From: Streptomyces sp. GSL17-111
GTDB lineage: Bacteria; Actinomycetota; Actinomycetes; Streptomycetales; Streptomycetaceae
DNA length: 64,000 nt
Reading direction: 5' to 3'
NCBI RefSeq assembly: GCF_037911585.1
Contig: NZ_JBAJNS010000001.1
Location: forward strand, 1,797,001-1,861,000
Shown here: positions 35,117 through 45,378 of the stretch, piece after piece
Position numbering within the stretch: position 1 is the stretch's first letter
Layout of the letters: every line of letters begins with the position of its first letter
The notes under the pieces: generated by a model
Told to the model about the DNA's origin: nothing
The model's database searches: none
What the model saw: the letters and a program-made list of their open reading frames with translations, nothing else
Made by a program: the position numbers and the translations under genes

Positions 35117-36157
35117 TCAGCGTCCAGCCTTGGGGTCGATGGCGTCCCGTACGGAGTCACCGAGGAGGTTGAAGCTCACGATGAAGATCACCATCGCGAT
35201 GCCGGGGAAGAGCATGTACACGGGGTTGTCCTGGTAGATCTCGCCCGCTCGCTGGAACATGCGGCCCCAGTCGGGCGTCGGCTCCGTGTAGCCGATACCG
35301 ACGAAGGAGAGGAAGGCGACGGTCAGGATCGCCATGGGCAGCATGAGCGTGCCCTGCACCAGGATCGGCGTGTAGAGGTTCGGCAGCAGCTCCTTGCGCA
35401 GGATGCGCCACCGGGAGGCGCCGGAGACCTTGGCGGCCTCGACGAACTCCCGCTCGCGCAGCGAGAGCGTCGCACTGCGCACCAGCCGGGCCATGCCCAT
35501 CCAGCCGAGGAAGGACAGCACGACCAGCATCGCGAGGAACCGGACGTAGACCGGCGTCTCCTTCGACGGGTCCACGAACAGCGCCACCACCACCGGCATG
35601 GTGGAGATGAGGAAGAGCTGGCTGGGCAGCGCCATGAAGAAGTCGGTGACGCGGCCGATCCAGTAGTCGGTCTTGCCGCCGAAGAACCCACCGACGAGAC
35701 CGAGGAGCACACCGATGATCACGGAAATGATGGTCACCGGCACGGCGGTGTAGAGCGAGGTCCGCATGCCGTACAGCAGCTGCATCATGACGTCGCGGCC
35801 GAGGTCGGGCTCGATGCCGAACCAGTGCTCGCCCGAGACGCCGCCCGGACCGCCCGTGGGGTAGCCGAACGGGTCGAGTAGCGACAGGTCCTCGTGGCCG
35901 TAGAACGTGTACGGGTCCTTGCCGTAGATCCAGCTGACCACCGGCGCCAGCGCCGCGATGGCGAAGAAGAAGATGACCACACAGCCGGCGATCACGCCGG
36001 TGCGGTCGCGCTTGAAGCGCATCCACATGAGCTGGCCGGGGGACCGGCCTGCCGTCGTGCCCTGGGACGTGTCGGTCTTCTCCTCGGTCAGGGAAGCCGA
36101 TTCCCCGGCAGTGGTGGTGTCGTTCCCGGCTGTCGCAGCCTGGGGAGGACTCGTCAT
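35117..36157 (-). CDS. Oligopeptide ABC importer permease (OppC/DppC type), operon 1
   Basis: 346 residues. A polar N-terminal stretch of about 40 residues, OppC-N domain (LMWMRFKRDRTGVIAGCVVI) and about six membrane helices; the EAA loop is EREFVEAAKVSGASRWRILR, and it ends DSVRDAIDPKAGR as usual for OppC. It is the first gene of the operon, before the binding protein. Permease first, binding protein second, is the order of bldKA-bldKB and differs from the neighbouring operon 2. Start ATG 36157. Confidence 0.9.
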   Translation of the reverse strand: MTSPPQAATAGNDTTTAGESASLTEEKTDTSQGTTAGRSPGQLMWMRFKRDRTGVIAGCVVIFFFAIAALAPVVSWIYGKDPYTFYGHEDLSLLDPFGYPTGGPGGVSGEHWFGIEPDLGRDVMMQLLYGMRTSLYTAVPVTIISVIIGVLLGLVGGFFGGKTDYWIGRVTDFFMALPSQLFLISTMPVVVALFVDPSKETPVYVRFLAMLVVLSFLGWMGMARLVRSATLSLREREFVEAAKVSGASRWRILRKELLPNLYTPILVQGTLMLPMAILTVAFLSFVGIGYTEPTPDWGRMFQRAGEIYQDNPVYMLFPGIAMVIFIVSFNLLGDSVRDAIDPKAGR

Positions 36158-36234
36158 CGCGTTGTGCCCCCGCGCTCTGTTTTTGGCGGAACCCGGTCAT
36201 TCGGTGGCACTAGGTGTGCCATTGGGATGAGCGG

Positions 36235-36264
36235 ACTCTTGCAACCCGTGGACAGCGGCGTCAA
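36235..36264 (-). promoter_or_regulatory. Candidate sigma-70 promoter for importer operon 1
   Basis: On the minus strand TTGACG (36259-36264) and AAGAGT (36235-36240) are 18 bases apart, giving a leader of about 70 bases. The -10 is a weak match. Confidence 0.35.
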
Positions 36265-36555
36265 GAGTTTCCGGCGCGCTGGGGAGGCACCGCCCGATTC
36301 TTGAGCAAAGGTTATGCAGATCGAGGTCCATACGTGCTTGACAACGATCGTTAACATCGGGCATTTGATCACAAAGGGTATGTCTTCGTCGGTGATCTGT
36401 CCGCAACCAGAACGAGGCGGCACCGATATACGAACCGTGGTTGTACGAACACCTAAGGCCCGCCCGAGGGACAATGCAGACGCAACGCCCGTAGATCCCG
36501 AGGCCCTCAGGCGCCGGGATCGGTTGTTACCCATGAGGAACACGGTGTACACACA

Positions 36556-36576
36556 GCGGCACCCGGCCGGTGCCGC
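36556..36576 (-). terminator. Terminator of importer operon 2
   Basis: Eight-base-pair stem (36556-36563 with 36569-36576), five-base loop, directly after the stop codon of the last ATPase gene. Confidence 0.5.
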
Positions 36577-36581
36577 CGAGG

Positions 36582-37665
<1,084 letters not shown>

Positions 37666-37673
<8 letters not shown>

Positions 37674-38667
37674 ACATCGTCTCCTTCCAGAAGTGGCAGC
37701 CGCTCGCCCGCCCGGGGACGGGGGCGCCGTCCCGCTCGGTGACCTCGTACAGCGGCGGATCGTCGACGGCGCACACGTCCCGCGCCTGCGGGCAGCGGGG
37801 GTGGAACGGGCAGCCGGGCGGGATGCGCAGCAGGTTGGGCGGCAGCCCCTTGATCGCGTACAGCTCCTGGCCCTTCTGGTCGAGCCGGGGGATGGAGTCG
37901 AGCAGGCCCCGGGTGTAGGGGTGGGCCGGGCGCTTGTAGAGGTCGTGCACGGGGGCCGTCTCCACGATCCGGCCCGCGTACATGACGGCGATCTTGTCCG
38001 CGACGTCGGCCACGACGCCGAGGTCGTGGGTGATGAGGATGAGGCCCATGCGGTACTCGCGCTGCAGCTCCGCGAGCAGCTCCATGACCTGGGCCTGCAC
38101 CGTGACGTCCAGCGCCGTCGTCGGTTCGTCCGCGATGATCAGCTCCGGCTCCAGCGCCATTGCCATCGCAATCATGATGCGCTGGCGCATGCCGCCGGAG
38201 AACTGGTGCGGGAAGTCCCCGGCCCGCTGGGCGGCGGCCGGGATGCGCACCCGCTCCATCAGCTCGACGGCCTTCGCCTTCGCCACCTTCCGGGAGTCCC
38301 CCCGGTGCACCTGGAACATCTCCGCGAGCTGGAAGCCCACGCTCAGCACGGGGTTCAGCGAGGAGAGGGCGTCCTGGAAGATCATCGCCATCCGGGCCCC
38401 GCGCACCCGCCGCCGGGCGTCGGGGGTCAGCGTCAGCAGATCCTGGCCCTGGAAGAGGATCTCGCCGCCCGTGACGTAGCCGGGCGGCGAGTCGAGGATG
38501 CCCATCACCGCCTGCGCGGTGACCGACTTGCCCGACCCCGACTCCCCGAGGACGGCGAGCGTCTGCCCGGCGTCCACGGAGTAGTCGACGCCGTTGACGG
38601 CCCGGACCACACCGTCGCGGGTGCGGAACTCCACGTACAGGTCGCGCACGTCAAGCAGTGGGGGCAC
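37666..38667 (-). CDS. Oligopeptide ABC importer ATPase (OppD type), operon 2
   Basis: 333 residues from GTG 38667. Walker [10 protein letters not shown], signature FSGGMRQR, Walker [21 protein letters not shown], and the C-terminal extension [17 protein letters not shown]. Slightly shorter than its operon 1 counterpart because it lacks an N-terminal extension. It starts 14 bases after the permease stop and overlaps the next gene by eight bases. Confidence 0.92.
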
Positions 38668-38681
38668 CTGCGGTCAACTCC

Positions 38682-39704
38682 TCAGCGCAGCTTGGGGTCA
38701 AGGGCGTCGCGCACCGCGTCGCCGAGCATGATGAAGGCCAGCACCGTCAGGCTCAGCGCGGCGGCCGGGTAGAGCAGGATGTGCGGCGCGTTGCGGAACT
38801 GCATGCCGTCGGAGGCGTTGGAGATGTCCACCCCCCAGGAGACGGTCGGCGGCCGGAGCCCGACGCCGAGGAAGCTGAGCGTGGCCTCCAGGGCGATGTA
38901 GGTGCCCAGCGCGATCGTGGCGACGACGATGACGGGGGCGACGGCGTTCGGGGTGATGTGCCGCAGCAGGATGCGGGTGTGTCCCGCGCCCAGCGCCTGC
39001 GCGGCGTGCACGTAGTCGTTCTGTTTGGCCGTGATGACGGCACCGCGCGCGATCCGGGCGATCTGCGGCCAGGCCAGGGCCGTGATGACGCCCACGACCG
39101 GCCAGATGCCGTCCACGGTGATCATGGCGAGGAACACCAGGGCGCCGAGGATGATCGGGATGCCGAAGAAGATGTCGGTGAGCCGCGAGAGCAGGGTGTC
39201 GGCGGCGCCTCCGAAGTAGCCCGCGAGCCCGCCGAAGAGGGCGCCGAGCAGGGCGACACCGAGCGTCGCGCAGACGCCGACGGTCACCGAGGCGCGGGCT
39301 CCGTACACGGTGCGGGTGTAAACGTCGCAGCCCTGTGTGTCGAAGCCGAACCAGTGGCCGGGCTCCGCGCCGCCGAGTGACCGGCTGATCCGGCAGTCCA
39401 GCGGATCACCGGTGGCGATCAGCTGCGGCCAGATGGAGATGACCATCAGGAAGAGGATGACCAGCCCGGAGACGATGAACACCGGCCGCCGCCGCAGGTC
39501 GTGCCAGGCGTCGGACCACAGGCTGCGGGCCGCCTCCTGCTCGGGCCCCCCGTCCGGTCCGCGCCGGCCGTCGCCCTCCAGCGTCTCCCCCTCGGCGTAG
39601 GCGAGGTCGGCGGAGACGCCCGCCCCGCCGATCGCCCGCCGGGGCTCGGGGGCGCCCGGGGTGGGGTAGGTGTGCGGATCCTGGGGCTCGTTCGGCTCAG
39701 GCAT
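38682..39704 (-). CDS. Oligopeptide ABC importer permease (OppC type), operon 2
   Basis: 340 residues with a long polar N-terminus (about 75 residues, Pro/Gly/Glu-rich) before the first helix (VFIVSGLVILFLMVISIW). The EAA loop is QNDYVHAAQALGAGHTRILL and the end GDAVRDALDPKLR is that of OppC. A periplasmic loop has two Cys (LDCRISRS and TQGCDVYTR). It overlaps the OppB gene by eight bases, so translation is coupled. Confidence 0.9.
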   Translation of the reverse strand: MPEPNEPQDPHTYPTPGAPEPRRAIGGAGVSADLAYAEGETLEGDGRRGPDGGPEQEAARSLWSDAWHDLRRRPVFIVSGLVILFLMVISIWPQLIATGDPLDCRISRSLGGAEPGHWFGFDTQGCDVYTRTVYGARASVTVGVCATLGVALLGALFGGLAGYFGGAADTLLSRLTDIFFGIPIILGALVFLAMITVDGIWPVVGVITALAWPQIARIARGAVITAKQNDYVHAAQALGAGHTRILLRHITPNAVAPVIVVATIALGTYIALEATLSFLGVGLRPPTVSWGVDISNASDGMQFRNAPHILLYPAAALSLTVLAFIMLGDAVRDALDPKLR

Positions 39705-40620
39705 AGCGAATCCTCGGGTCGAGCACGGCGTACAGGAGGTCCACGAGCAGGTTGGCGAGCAGGAAGATCAGCACGAGGATCGTCACGAAGCCGACGACGG
39801 TGGGCGAGTTCTGCCGCAGGACACCCTGGAAGAGCTGGTAGCCCACCCCCTGGATGTTGAAGATCCGCTCGGTCACCAGGGCCCCGGCCATGAGGCTGCC
39901 GACGTCCGTCCCGAGGTAGGTCACCACCGGGATCAGCGAGTTGCGCAACAGGTGGCGCGTCGTGATCCGGCGGCGGCGCAGCCCCTTGGCCACGGCGGTG
40001 CGGACGTAGTCGGCGCGGGCGTTCTCCGCCACCGACGTCCGGGTGAGCCGGGTGACGTAGGCGAGGGAGACGAGCGCGAGGATCAGCCCGGGGAGGATCA
40101 GCTCGTTGAGCGGCGCCTCGGGGCTGACGGCCGGGGCCGTCCAGCCCAGCTTGACGCCGAAGAGGAACTGGGCCAGCACCCCGGTGACGAAGGTGGGGAT
40201 GGCGATGACGACGAGGCTCAGCAGCAGCACCGAGGAGTCCACGCCGCCGCCCCGGCGCAGCCCGGAGACGACGCCGAGCACGATGCCGAGGACCAGCTCG
40301 AAGGCGATGGCCACCAGCATCAGCCGGAACGAGATGGGGAAGGCGGTGACCAGCAGGTCCATGACGGGCCGCCCGTTGAAGGCGGTGCCGAAGTCCCCGG
40401 TGAAGATGTTCCGCATGTAGAGCAGGTACTGCTGCCACACGGGCTTGTCGAGGTTGAACTCGGCGCGCAGCCGGGCCGCGGTCGCCGGGTCGGGGGTGCG
40501 GTCGCCGAACAGGGCGGCGACCGGGTCGCCGAGGGCGTGCACCATGATGAAGATCAGGAACGTCGTCCCGATGAAGACCGGGACCATCTGGAGCAGGCGC
40601 CGGATGACGTAGTGCCCCAC
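39697..40620 (-). CDS. Oligopeptide ABC importer permease (OppB type), operon 2
   Basis: 307 residues. MGHYVIRRLLQMVPVFIGTT is a standard OppB start; the EAA loop is ARADYVRTAVAKGLRRRRIT and LMAGALVTERIFNIQGVG is the conserved late helix. Six membrane helices. It is the second gene of operon 2, behind the binding-protein gene and a hairpin. Confidence 0.92.
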   Translation of the reverse strand: MGHYVIRRLLQMVPVFIGTTFLIFIMVHALGDPVAALFGDRTPDPATAARLRAEFNLDKPVWQQYLLYMRNIFTGDFGTAFNGRPVMDLLVTAFPISFRLMLVAIAFELVLGIVLGVVSGLRRGGGVDSSVLLLSLVVIAIPTFVTGVLAQFLFGVKLGWTAPAVSPEAPLNELILPGLILALVSLAYVTRLTRTSVAENARADYVRTAVAKGLRRRRITTRHLLRNSLIPVVTYLGTDVGSLMAGALVTERIFNIQGVGYQLFQGVLRQNSPTVVGFVTILVLIFLLANLLVDLLYAVLDPRIRYA

Positions 40621-40642
40621 GGGCCTCCCTCCTCAACTACGA

Positions 40643-40679
40643 CGGGGCCGGTCACCGCACGAGCGGCGGACCGGCCCCG
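40643..40679 (-). terminator. Hairpin between binding protein and permease genes, operon 2
   Basis: Eleven-base-pair outer stem (40643-40653 with 40669-40679) with a further four-base stem inside, directly after the binding-protein stop. Probably lowers expression of the downstream transporter genes. Confidence 0.65.
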
Positions 40680-40687
40680 GTGGGCGA

Positions 40688-42319
40688 TCAGTTGACCGTG
40701 ATCTCGCTGTAGACGGGGACGGAGAAGGGGTTGAGGCGGACGTTGTCCACGCGGTCCGAGTAGCCGGCCGTGCCGTTCTGGTACCACAGCGGGACGGCCG
40801 GGAGGTCCTCGGCGAGCACCCGCTCGGCGTCCTGGAAGGTCTCGACGGCCTCGTTCTGGTCGGCTGAGGCGTTGGCCTCGTCCACCAGCCGGTCGAACTC
40901 GGCGCTGCTGTAGCCCGCGTCGTTGGACGAGGCGTCCGTGTAGTAGAGCGGCTGGAGGAAGTTCTGGATGAGCGGGTAGTCCATCTGCCAGCCGGCCCGG
41001 AACATGCCCGTCATGCGGTCGGCGCTGATCTGCTCACGGAACTCGGCGAACGTCGCGACGGGGTTGACGCGGCAGGCGTTGTTGTCGTCCATCACGTTGT
41101 TGATGCTGTTGCAGACGGCGTCCATCCACTGCCGGTGCGAGCCGGTGTCCACGTTGGAGGTCAGGGTGACGGAGCCGCCGGGCAGGCCGCCGCCGTCCTC
41201 GATGAGCTGCCGGGCCCGCTCCGGGTCGTAGGTGCAGGCGTCCCCGCACAGCCCCTCCTCGTAGCCGCCGTCCTCGCCGAGCACCGGGGAGGTCCAGTCG
41301 GTGGCCGGGGTGCGGGTGTCGCCGTAGATCTGGCTGGTGATCTCGTCCCGGTTGATGGCCATCGAGAGGCCGCGCCGCACGTCGGCGGCCTCGTCGCCCT
41401 CCCACTCCTCCTGGTAGAGGGGGAAGGTGATGGTCTGGATGATGCCGGCGGGCTGGTTGATGTAGCGCCCGTCGAGGTCCTGCTCGGCGTTGCGCACCTG
41501 GGAGGCGGGGATGTCGTCGGTGACGTCCAGGTTGCCCGCCTGGAGGTCGGTGTAGGCGGTGTTGTTGGACGTGTAGACGATCAGCTCGACGCCCTCGTTC
41601 TGCGGCTCGTCCTCCCCGCTGTACTCCTCGTACGTCGACAGCCTCATGGACTGACCCCGGTTGTAGGACTCCACCTGGTACGGCCCGTTGCCGACCGGCC
41701 GTTCCAGCCAGGCGTCGTGGTCGTCGAAGAAGACCTGCGGCAGCGGGGCGTAGGCGGTGTAGCCGAGCGTCTCCGGCCACAGCGAGAACTTCTGGGTGAG
41801 GGTGACGCGGAAGGTCCGCTCGTCGACGACCTCCAGGCCCGACATCTCCTCGGCCGTCGGCTCGGCGCCCTCGTCCTCGGGGTGGACCTCGTCGTAGCCC
41901 TCGATGAACTGGAAGAAGTAGGCGTTGACCTGGTTGTTGTCCAGGTTGGCGCCGTAGTTCCAGGCGTCGACGAAGGAGCTGGCCGTCACCTCGGTGCCGT
42001 CCGAGAACGTCCAGCCGTCCTTGATCGTCACCGTGAAGGTCTGCTGGTCGTCCGTCTCGATGGACTCGGCCATGGCGTCCTTGGCCTCGCCGGTCTCCGG
42101 GTCGTACTCCTTGAGACCCGTGAAGATCATGTCCAGGACCTTGCCGCCCTGCACCTCGTTGGTGTTCGCGGGCTCCAACGGGTTCTGCGGGTCGCCCCAC
42201 GACGCCCGGACGACGCCGTCACCGCCGCCGCCACCGTCCCCGCCGCCGCAGGCTCCGGCGGCCAGGGCGACCGTCGTCACCGTCGCGACGGCCCAGCCGA
42301 CACGCCTGGCTCCGCGCAT
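40688..42319 (-). CDS. Oligopeptide-binding lipoprotein (family 5, OppA-like), operon 2
   Basis: 543 residues from ATG 42319 (GAGGAGG upstream). Signal peptide with lipobox AGAC and a Gly/Asp linker. Family 5 binding protein of the OppA kind: DPQNPLEPANTNEVQGGKVL, TVTIKDGWTFSDGTEVTAS, ERPVGNGPYQVESYNRGQ and RAGWQMDYPLIQNFLQPLYY. Four Cys in two pairs (LCGDACTYD; AVCNSI and NACRVN) could form disulfides outside the cell. It leads operon 2 (binding protein, OppB, OppC, OppD, OppF), the more common order. Confidence 0.92.
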   Translation of the reverse strand: MRGARRVGWAVATVTTVALAAGACGGGDGGGGGDGVVRASWGDPQNPLEPANTNEVQGGKVLDMIFTGLKEYDPETGEAKDAMAESIETDDQQTFTVTIKDGWTFSDGTEVTASSFVDAWNYGANLDNNQVNAYFFQFIEGYDEVHPEDEGAEPTAEEMSGLEVVDERTFRVTLTQKFSLWPETLGYTAYAPLPQVFFDDHDAWLERPVGNGPYQVESYNRGQSMRLSTYEEYSGEDEPQNEGVELIVYTSNNTAYTDLQAGNLDVTDDIPASQVRNAEQDLDGRYINQPAGIIQTITFPLYQEEWEGDEAADVRRGLSMAINRDEITSQIYGDTRTPATDWTSPVLGEDGGYEEGLCGDACTYDPERARQLIEDGGGLPGGSVTLTSNVDTGSHRQWMDAVCNSINNVMDDNNACRVNPVATFAEFREQISADRMTGMFRAGWQMDYPLIQNFLQPLYYTDASSNDAGYSSAEFDRLVDEANASADQNEAVETFQDAERVLAEDLPAVPLWYQNGTAGYSDRVDNVRLNPFSVPVYSEITVN

Positions 42320-42421
42320 GAGGTGCCTCCTCGTCCTGTGGTCACTTTCCGCCCATACCACTCCTTTCGGGCGCGCCCCGCACGTGTGCCACTCGGCCGG
42401 GCGCCGAAGAGAAACCCAGAA

Positions 42422-42458
42422 ACCCCCGTGTGGCCCCTTGGCGGGGCTGCACGGGGGT
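42422..42458. terminator. Terminator candidate between typA and importer operon 2
   Basis: Stem of 16 positions (42422-42437 with 42443-42458) with two mismatches in the minus-strand transcript and a five-base loop, downstream of the typA stop. Confidence 0.55.
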
Positions 42459-42547
42459 CGGAGAAACGACGGACGGGCCCGCCCGGGCGGAGGTACTCCG
42501 CTCCACGGCAGGCCCGTCGTGGGTCGTCGGCCCCTGCGGGCCGGGCG

Positions 42548-44413
42548 TCAGCGCTTGGCGCGGCTCACGGCGCGGGCGCGCTCCCGCGCGTCGAGGTTCA
42601 CCTTGCGGATGCGCACCGTCTCGGGCGTCACCTCGATGCACTCGTCCTCGCGGCAGAACTCCAGCGACTGCTCCAGGGAGAGCTTGCGCGGCGGCACCAG
42701 GTTCTCCGTGGTGTCGGAGGAGGCGGCCCGCATGTTCGTGAGCTTCTTCTCCTTGGTGATGTTCACGTCCATGTCGTCGGCGCGCGAGTTCTCGCCGATG
42801 ATCATGCCCTCGTACACCTCGGTGCCCGGCTCGACGAAGATCGTGCCGCGCTCCTGGAGGTTCAGCATGGCGTAGGCCGTGGCCGCGCCAGCCCGGTCCG
42901 CGACGAGGGAGCCGCTGTTGCGGGTGCGCAGGTCCCCGAACCACGGCTCGTGGCCCTCGGAGATGGAGTGGGCGATGCCCGTGCCGCGCGTCTCCGTCAG
43001 GAACTCCGTGCGGAAGCCGATGAGGCCGCGCGAGGGGACGATGAACTCCATGCGCACCCAGCCGGAGCCGTGGTTCGTCATGGTCTCCATGCGGCCCTTG
43101 CGGCTCGCCATGAGCTGGGTGATGGCGCCGAGGAACTCCTCGGGGGCGTCGATCGTCATGCGCTCGACGGGCTCGTGGACCTTGCCGTCGATCTCCTTGG
43201 TGACGACCTGAGGCTTGCCGACGGTCAGTTCGAAGCCCTCGCGGCGCATCGTCTCGACGAGGATGGCCAGGGCCAGTTCGCCGCGGCCCTGCACCTCCCA
43301 GGCGTCGGGCCGCTCGGTGGGCAGCACGCGCAGCGAGACGTTGCCGATCAGCTCGCGGTCCAGGCGGTCCTTGACCAGGCGGGCGGTGACCTTGTGGCCC
43401 TTGCCGCCCTTACCGACGAGCGGGGAGTTGTTCGTGCCGATGGTCATGGAGATGGCCGGCTCGTCGACCTGGATGAGCGGCAGGGCGACCGGGTTCTCCG
43501 GGTCGGCCAGCGTCTCGCCGATCATGATGTCGGCGATGCCCGCGACGGCGCAGATGTCGCCCGGCCCGGCCTGCTCGGCGGGGCCCCGGGTGAGCGCGTC
43601 CGTCATCAGCAGTTCGGTCACGCGGACGTTCTGCACGGAGCCGTCGCGCTTCATCCAGGCGACGGTCTGCCCCTTCTTCAGGGTGCCGTGCTGGACGCGG
43701 CACAGCGCGATGCGGCCGAGGAAGTTGTCGGCGTCGAGGTTGGTGACGTGCGCCTGGAGCGGCGCGTTCTCCTCGTACGTCGGCGCGGGGACGGTCTCCA
43801 GGAGCGTGGTGAAGAACGGCTCCAGGCTGTCGCTGTCCGCCGGGACGGTGCCGTCCTCGGGCTTCGTCAGCGACGCGACGCCGTCCCGGGCGCAGGCGTA
43901 GACGATGGGGAACTCGATCTGCTCCTCGGTGGCGTCCAGGTCGAGGAAGAGGTCGTAGGTCTCGTCGACCACGGCGCCGATGCGGGCGTCGGAGCGGTCG
44001 GTCTTGTTGATGCACAGGATGACCGGCAGCTTGGCCTGGAGGGCCTTGCGCAGCACGAACCGCGTCTGCGGGAGGGGGCCCTCGGAGGCGTCGACGAGGA
44101 GGACGACCGCGTCGACCATGGACAGACCGCGCTCGACCTCACCGCCGAAGTCGGCGTGGCCCGGGGTGTCGATGATGTTGATCGTGACGGGGCCGTCGCC
44201 GCTCTTGGGGTGGTACTTCACGGCGGTGTTCTTGGCGAGAATGGTGATGCCCTTCTCGCGCTCCAGGTCGCCGGAGTCCATCACCCGCTCGTCGACCTGC
44301 TGGTGTGCGGCGAAGGCGCCGGCCTGCTTGAGCATGGCGTCGACGAGGGTGGTCTTGCCGTGGTCGACGTGGGCGACGATGGCGACGTTGCGGATGTCGT
44401 TGCGCGTGGGCAT
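42548..44413 (-). CDS. typA: Translational GTPase TypA/BipA
   Basis: 621 residues, the normal length. G-domain motifs: G1 AHVDHGKTT, the EKGITI switch, G3 DTPGHADFGG and G4 NKTD. EF-G-like domain II (FLGRIALCRVQHGTLKKGQ), domains III and V, and the BipA-specific C-terminal domain (LNLQERGTIFVEPGTEVYEG to the basic end) follow. BipA binds the ribosome and helps assembly under stress or cold. ATG 44413; upstream in-frame extensions are not conserved. It is next to an LpqW-like gene, an arrangement also known from mycobacteria. Confidence 0.95.
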   Translation of the reverse strand: MPTRNDIRNVAIVAHVDHGKTTLVDAMLKQAGAFAAHQQVDERVMDSGDLEREKGITILAKNTAVKYHPKSGDGPVTINIIDTPGHADFGGEVERGLSMVDAVVLLVDASEGPLPQTRFVLRKALQAKLPVILCINKTDRSDARIGAVVDETYDLFLDLDATEEQIEFPIVYACARDGVASLTKPEDGTVPADSDSLEPFFTTLLETVPAPTYEENAPLQAHVTNLDADNFLGRIALCRVQHGTLKKGQTVAWMKRDGSVQNVRVTELLMTDALTRGPAEQAGPGDICAVAGIADIMIGETLADPENPVALPLIQVDEPAISMTIGTNNSPLVGKGGKGHKVTARLVKDRLDRELIGNVSLRVLPTERPDAWEVQGRGELALAILVETMRREGFELTVGKPQVVTKEIDGKVHEPVERMTIDAPEEFLGAITQLMASRKGRMETMTNHGSGWVRMEFIVPSRGLIGFRTEFLTETRGTGIAHSISEGHEPWFGDLRTRNSGSLVADRAGAATAYAMLNLQERGTIFVEPGTEVYEGMIIGENSRADDMDVNITKEKKLTNMRAASSDTTENLVPPRKLSLEQSLEFCREDECIEVTPETVRIRKVNLDARERARAVSRAKR

Positions 44414-44643
44414 GCGTGCGGCGCTTCTCCCGGAGTTGTGGATGGCAGCGCGGGCGTGTGCCCGGCTGCCCGCCGGGCTCGTATCGTCGACGCCGCGGCC
44501 TGGGTCCTTCCATGGTACGGGTCGCGCCCGGGCCGGCCCGCTCCTGTCCGGGGCTGAGCGGCCTCCGCCGCCCGGACGTGCGGCGATGACCCGCCGGTCA
44601 CGGCTTAGGGTGCCCGAAGGCGAACTGCGAGGAGGTGGCGGCC

Positions 44644-45243
44644 GTGGCACGGGTGTCGGCGGACGTACGGCGTGATCTGCTGGTCGAGGCGGCGATCCGG
44701 GTGATGGTCCGGGACGGCGTCGCGGCGGCCACCACGCGGTCGATCGTCGCCGAGGCCGGCATGCCGCTGGGCGCCTTCCACTACTGCTTCCGCTCCAAGC
44801 AGGAGCTACTGGAGAACGTGATAGCGACCATCACCGGACACACCCTGGACCGGATGCTGGAGGTGCTGAAGGGCGCCGGCGGCTTCGAGGACAAACTGCG
44901 CGCGGGGCTCGACGCCTACTGGCAGCACGTGCTCGACCACCCCGACGAGCACCGCGTCACCTACGAGCTGACGCAGTACGCGCTGCGCCGTCCGGGGCTG
45001 GCCGCGTTGGCGAAGCGGCAGTACGAGAGCTACCTGGAGGCCAACACCCGGGTGCTGGAGGCGCTGGCGGAGGGCTGCGGCGTCACGTGGACGGTGCCGG
45101 TGCCGGTGCTCGCCCGGTACACGGCGTCGGTGGTCGACGGGCTGACACTGCTCTACCTCAACGAGGGGGACGACCGGGCGGCGGGCGCGGCGCTGGACCT
45201 GGCGGCCTCCCATGTGGTGGGGCTGGCGCGACCCGTCCCCTGA
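44644..45243 (+). CDS. TetR family transcriptional regulator
   Basis: 199 residues from GTG 44644; this start leaves GGAGG at eight bases, while GTG 44635 overlaps the ribosome site. The N-terminal helix-turn-helix is GVAAATTRSIVAEAGMPLGAFHYCFRSKQELLENV, a clear TetR pattern. The C-terminal part is helical with a ligand-pocket type composition (LAALAKRQYESYLEANTRVL). The target is unknown: it is divergent from typA and lies 135 bases before the metallohydrolase gene. A Cys sits in the recognition region (HYCF). Confidence 0.88.
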   Translation: MARVSADVRRDLLVEAAIRVMVRDGVAAATTRSIVAEAGMPLGAFHYCFRSKQELLENVIATITGHTLDRMLEVLKGAGGFEDKLRAGLDAYWQHVLDHPDEHRVTYELTQYALRRPGLAALAKRQYESYLEANTRVLEALAEGCGVTWTVPVPVLARYTASVVDGLTLLYLNEGDDRAAGAALDLAASHVVGLARPVP

Positions 45244-45316
45244 GGGGCCGCGCGGGGTCCGCGCGAGGGAGGCCCCGGTGAGTTCCGCACGCTGCGTGGT
45301 CGTGCGTCCGGGACTA

Positions 45317-45346
45317 TTGACCCGGTCATCTGACCAACTCTATGTT
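45317..45346 (+). promoter_or_regulatory. Sigma-70 promoter of the metallohydrolase gene
   Basis: TTGACC (45317-45322) and TATGTT (45341-45346) with an 18-base spacer, about 33 bases before the GTG start. A palindrome lies inside the spacer. Confidence 0.6.
45324..45335. promoter_or_regulatory. Operator-like palindrome GGTCA-N2-TGACC in the promoter spacer
   Basis: Perfect five-base arms, GGTCA TC TGACC, between the -35 and -10 elements; on the minus strand the core reads TTGGTCA-N2-TGACC. The same core is found at 48754-48769. A repressor bound here would block RNA polymerase. Confidence 0.5.
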
Positions 45347-45378
45347 GCGACCCACGTCACACGACACCGGGAGCGACC

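Larger units (their letters stand above)
36158..36581. other. Intergenic region between the two importer operons
   Basis: About 424 bases, less GC-rich than its surroundings. It contains a perfect palindrome AACGATCGTT at 36343-36352, two direct copies of TACGAAC 15 bases apart (36429-36435 and 36444-36450) and a candidate promoter for operon 1. These may be control sites for operon 1. No gene is seen. Confidence 0.5.

Noticed and set aside
36300..36540. Small peptide gene between the two importer operons (possible signal peptide precursor)
   Set aside because: Short frames exist, but none has a ribosome site together with a secretion signal.
41135..44557. Very long open reading frame (over 1100 codons) on the plus strand opposite the binding-protein and typA genes
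   Set aside because: It is antisense to two unmistakable genes and arises from the high GC at third positions; its translation is Gly/Arg/Val/Asp-rich without domains.
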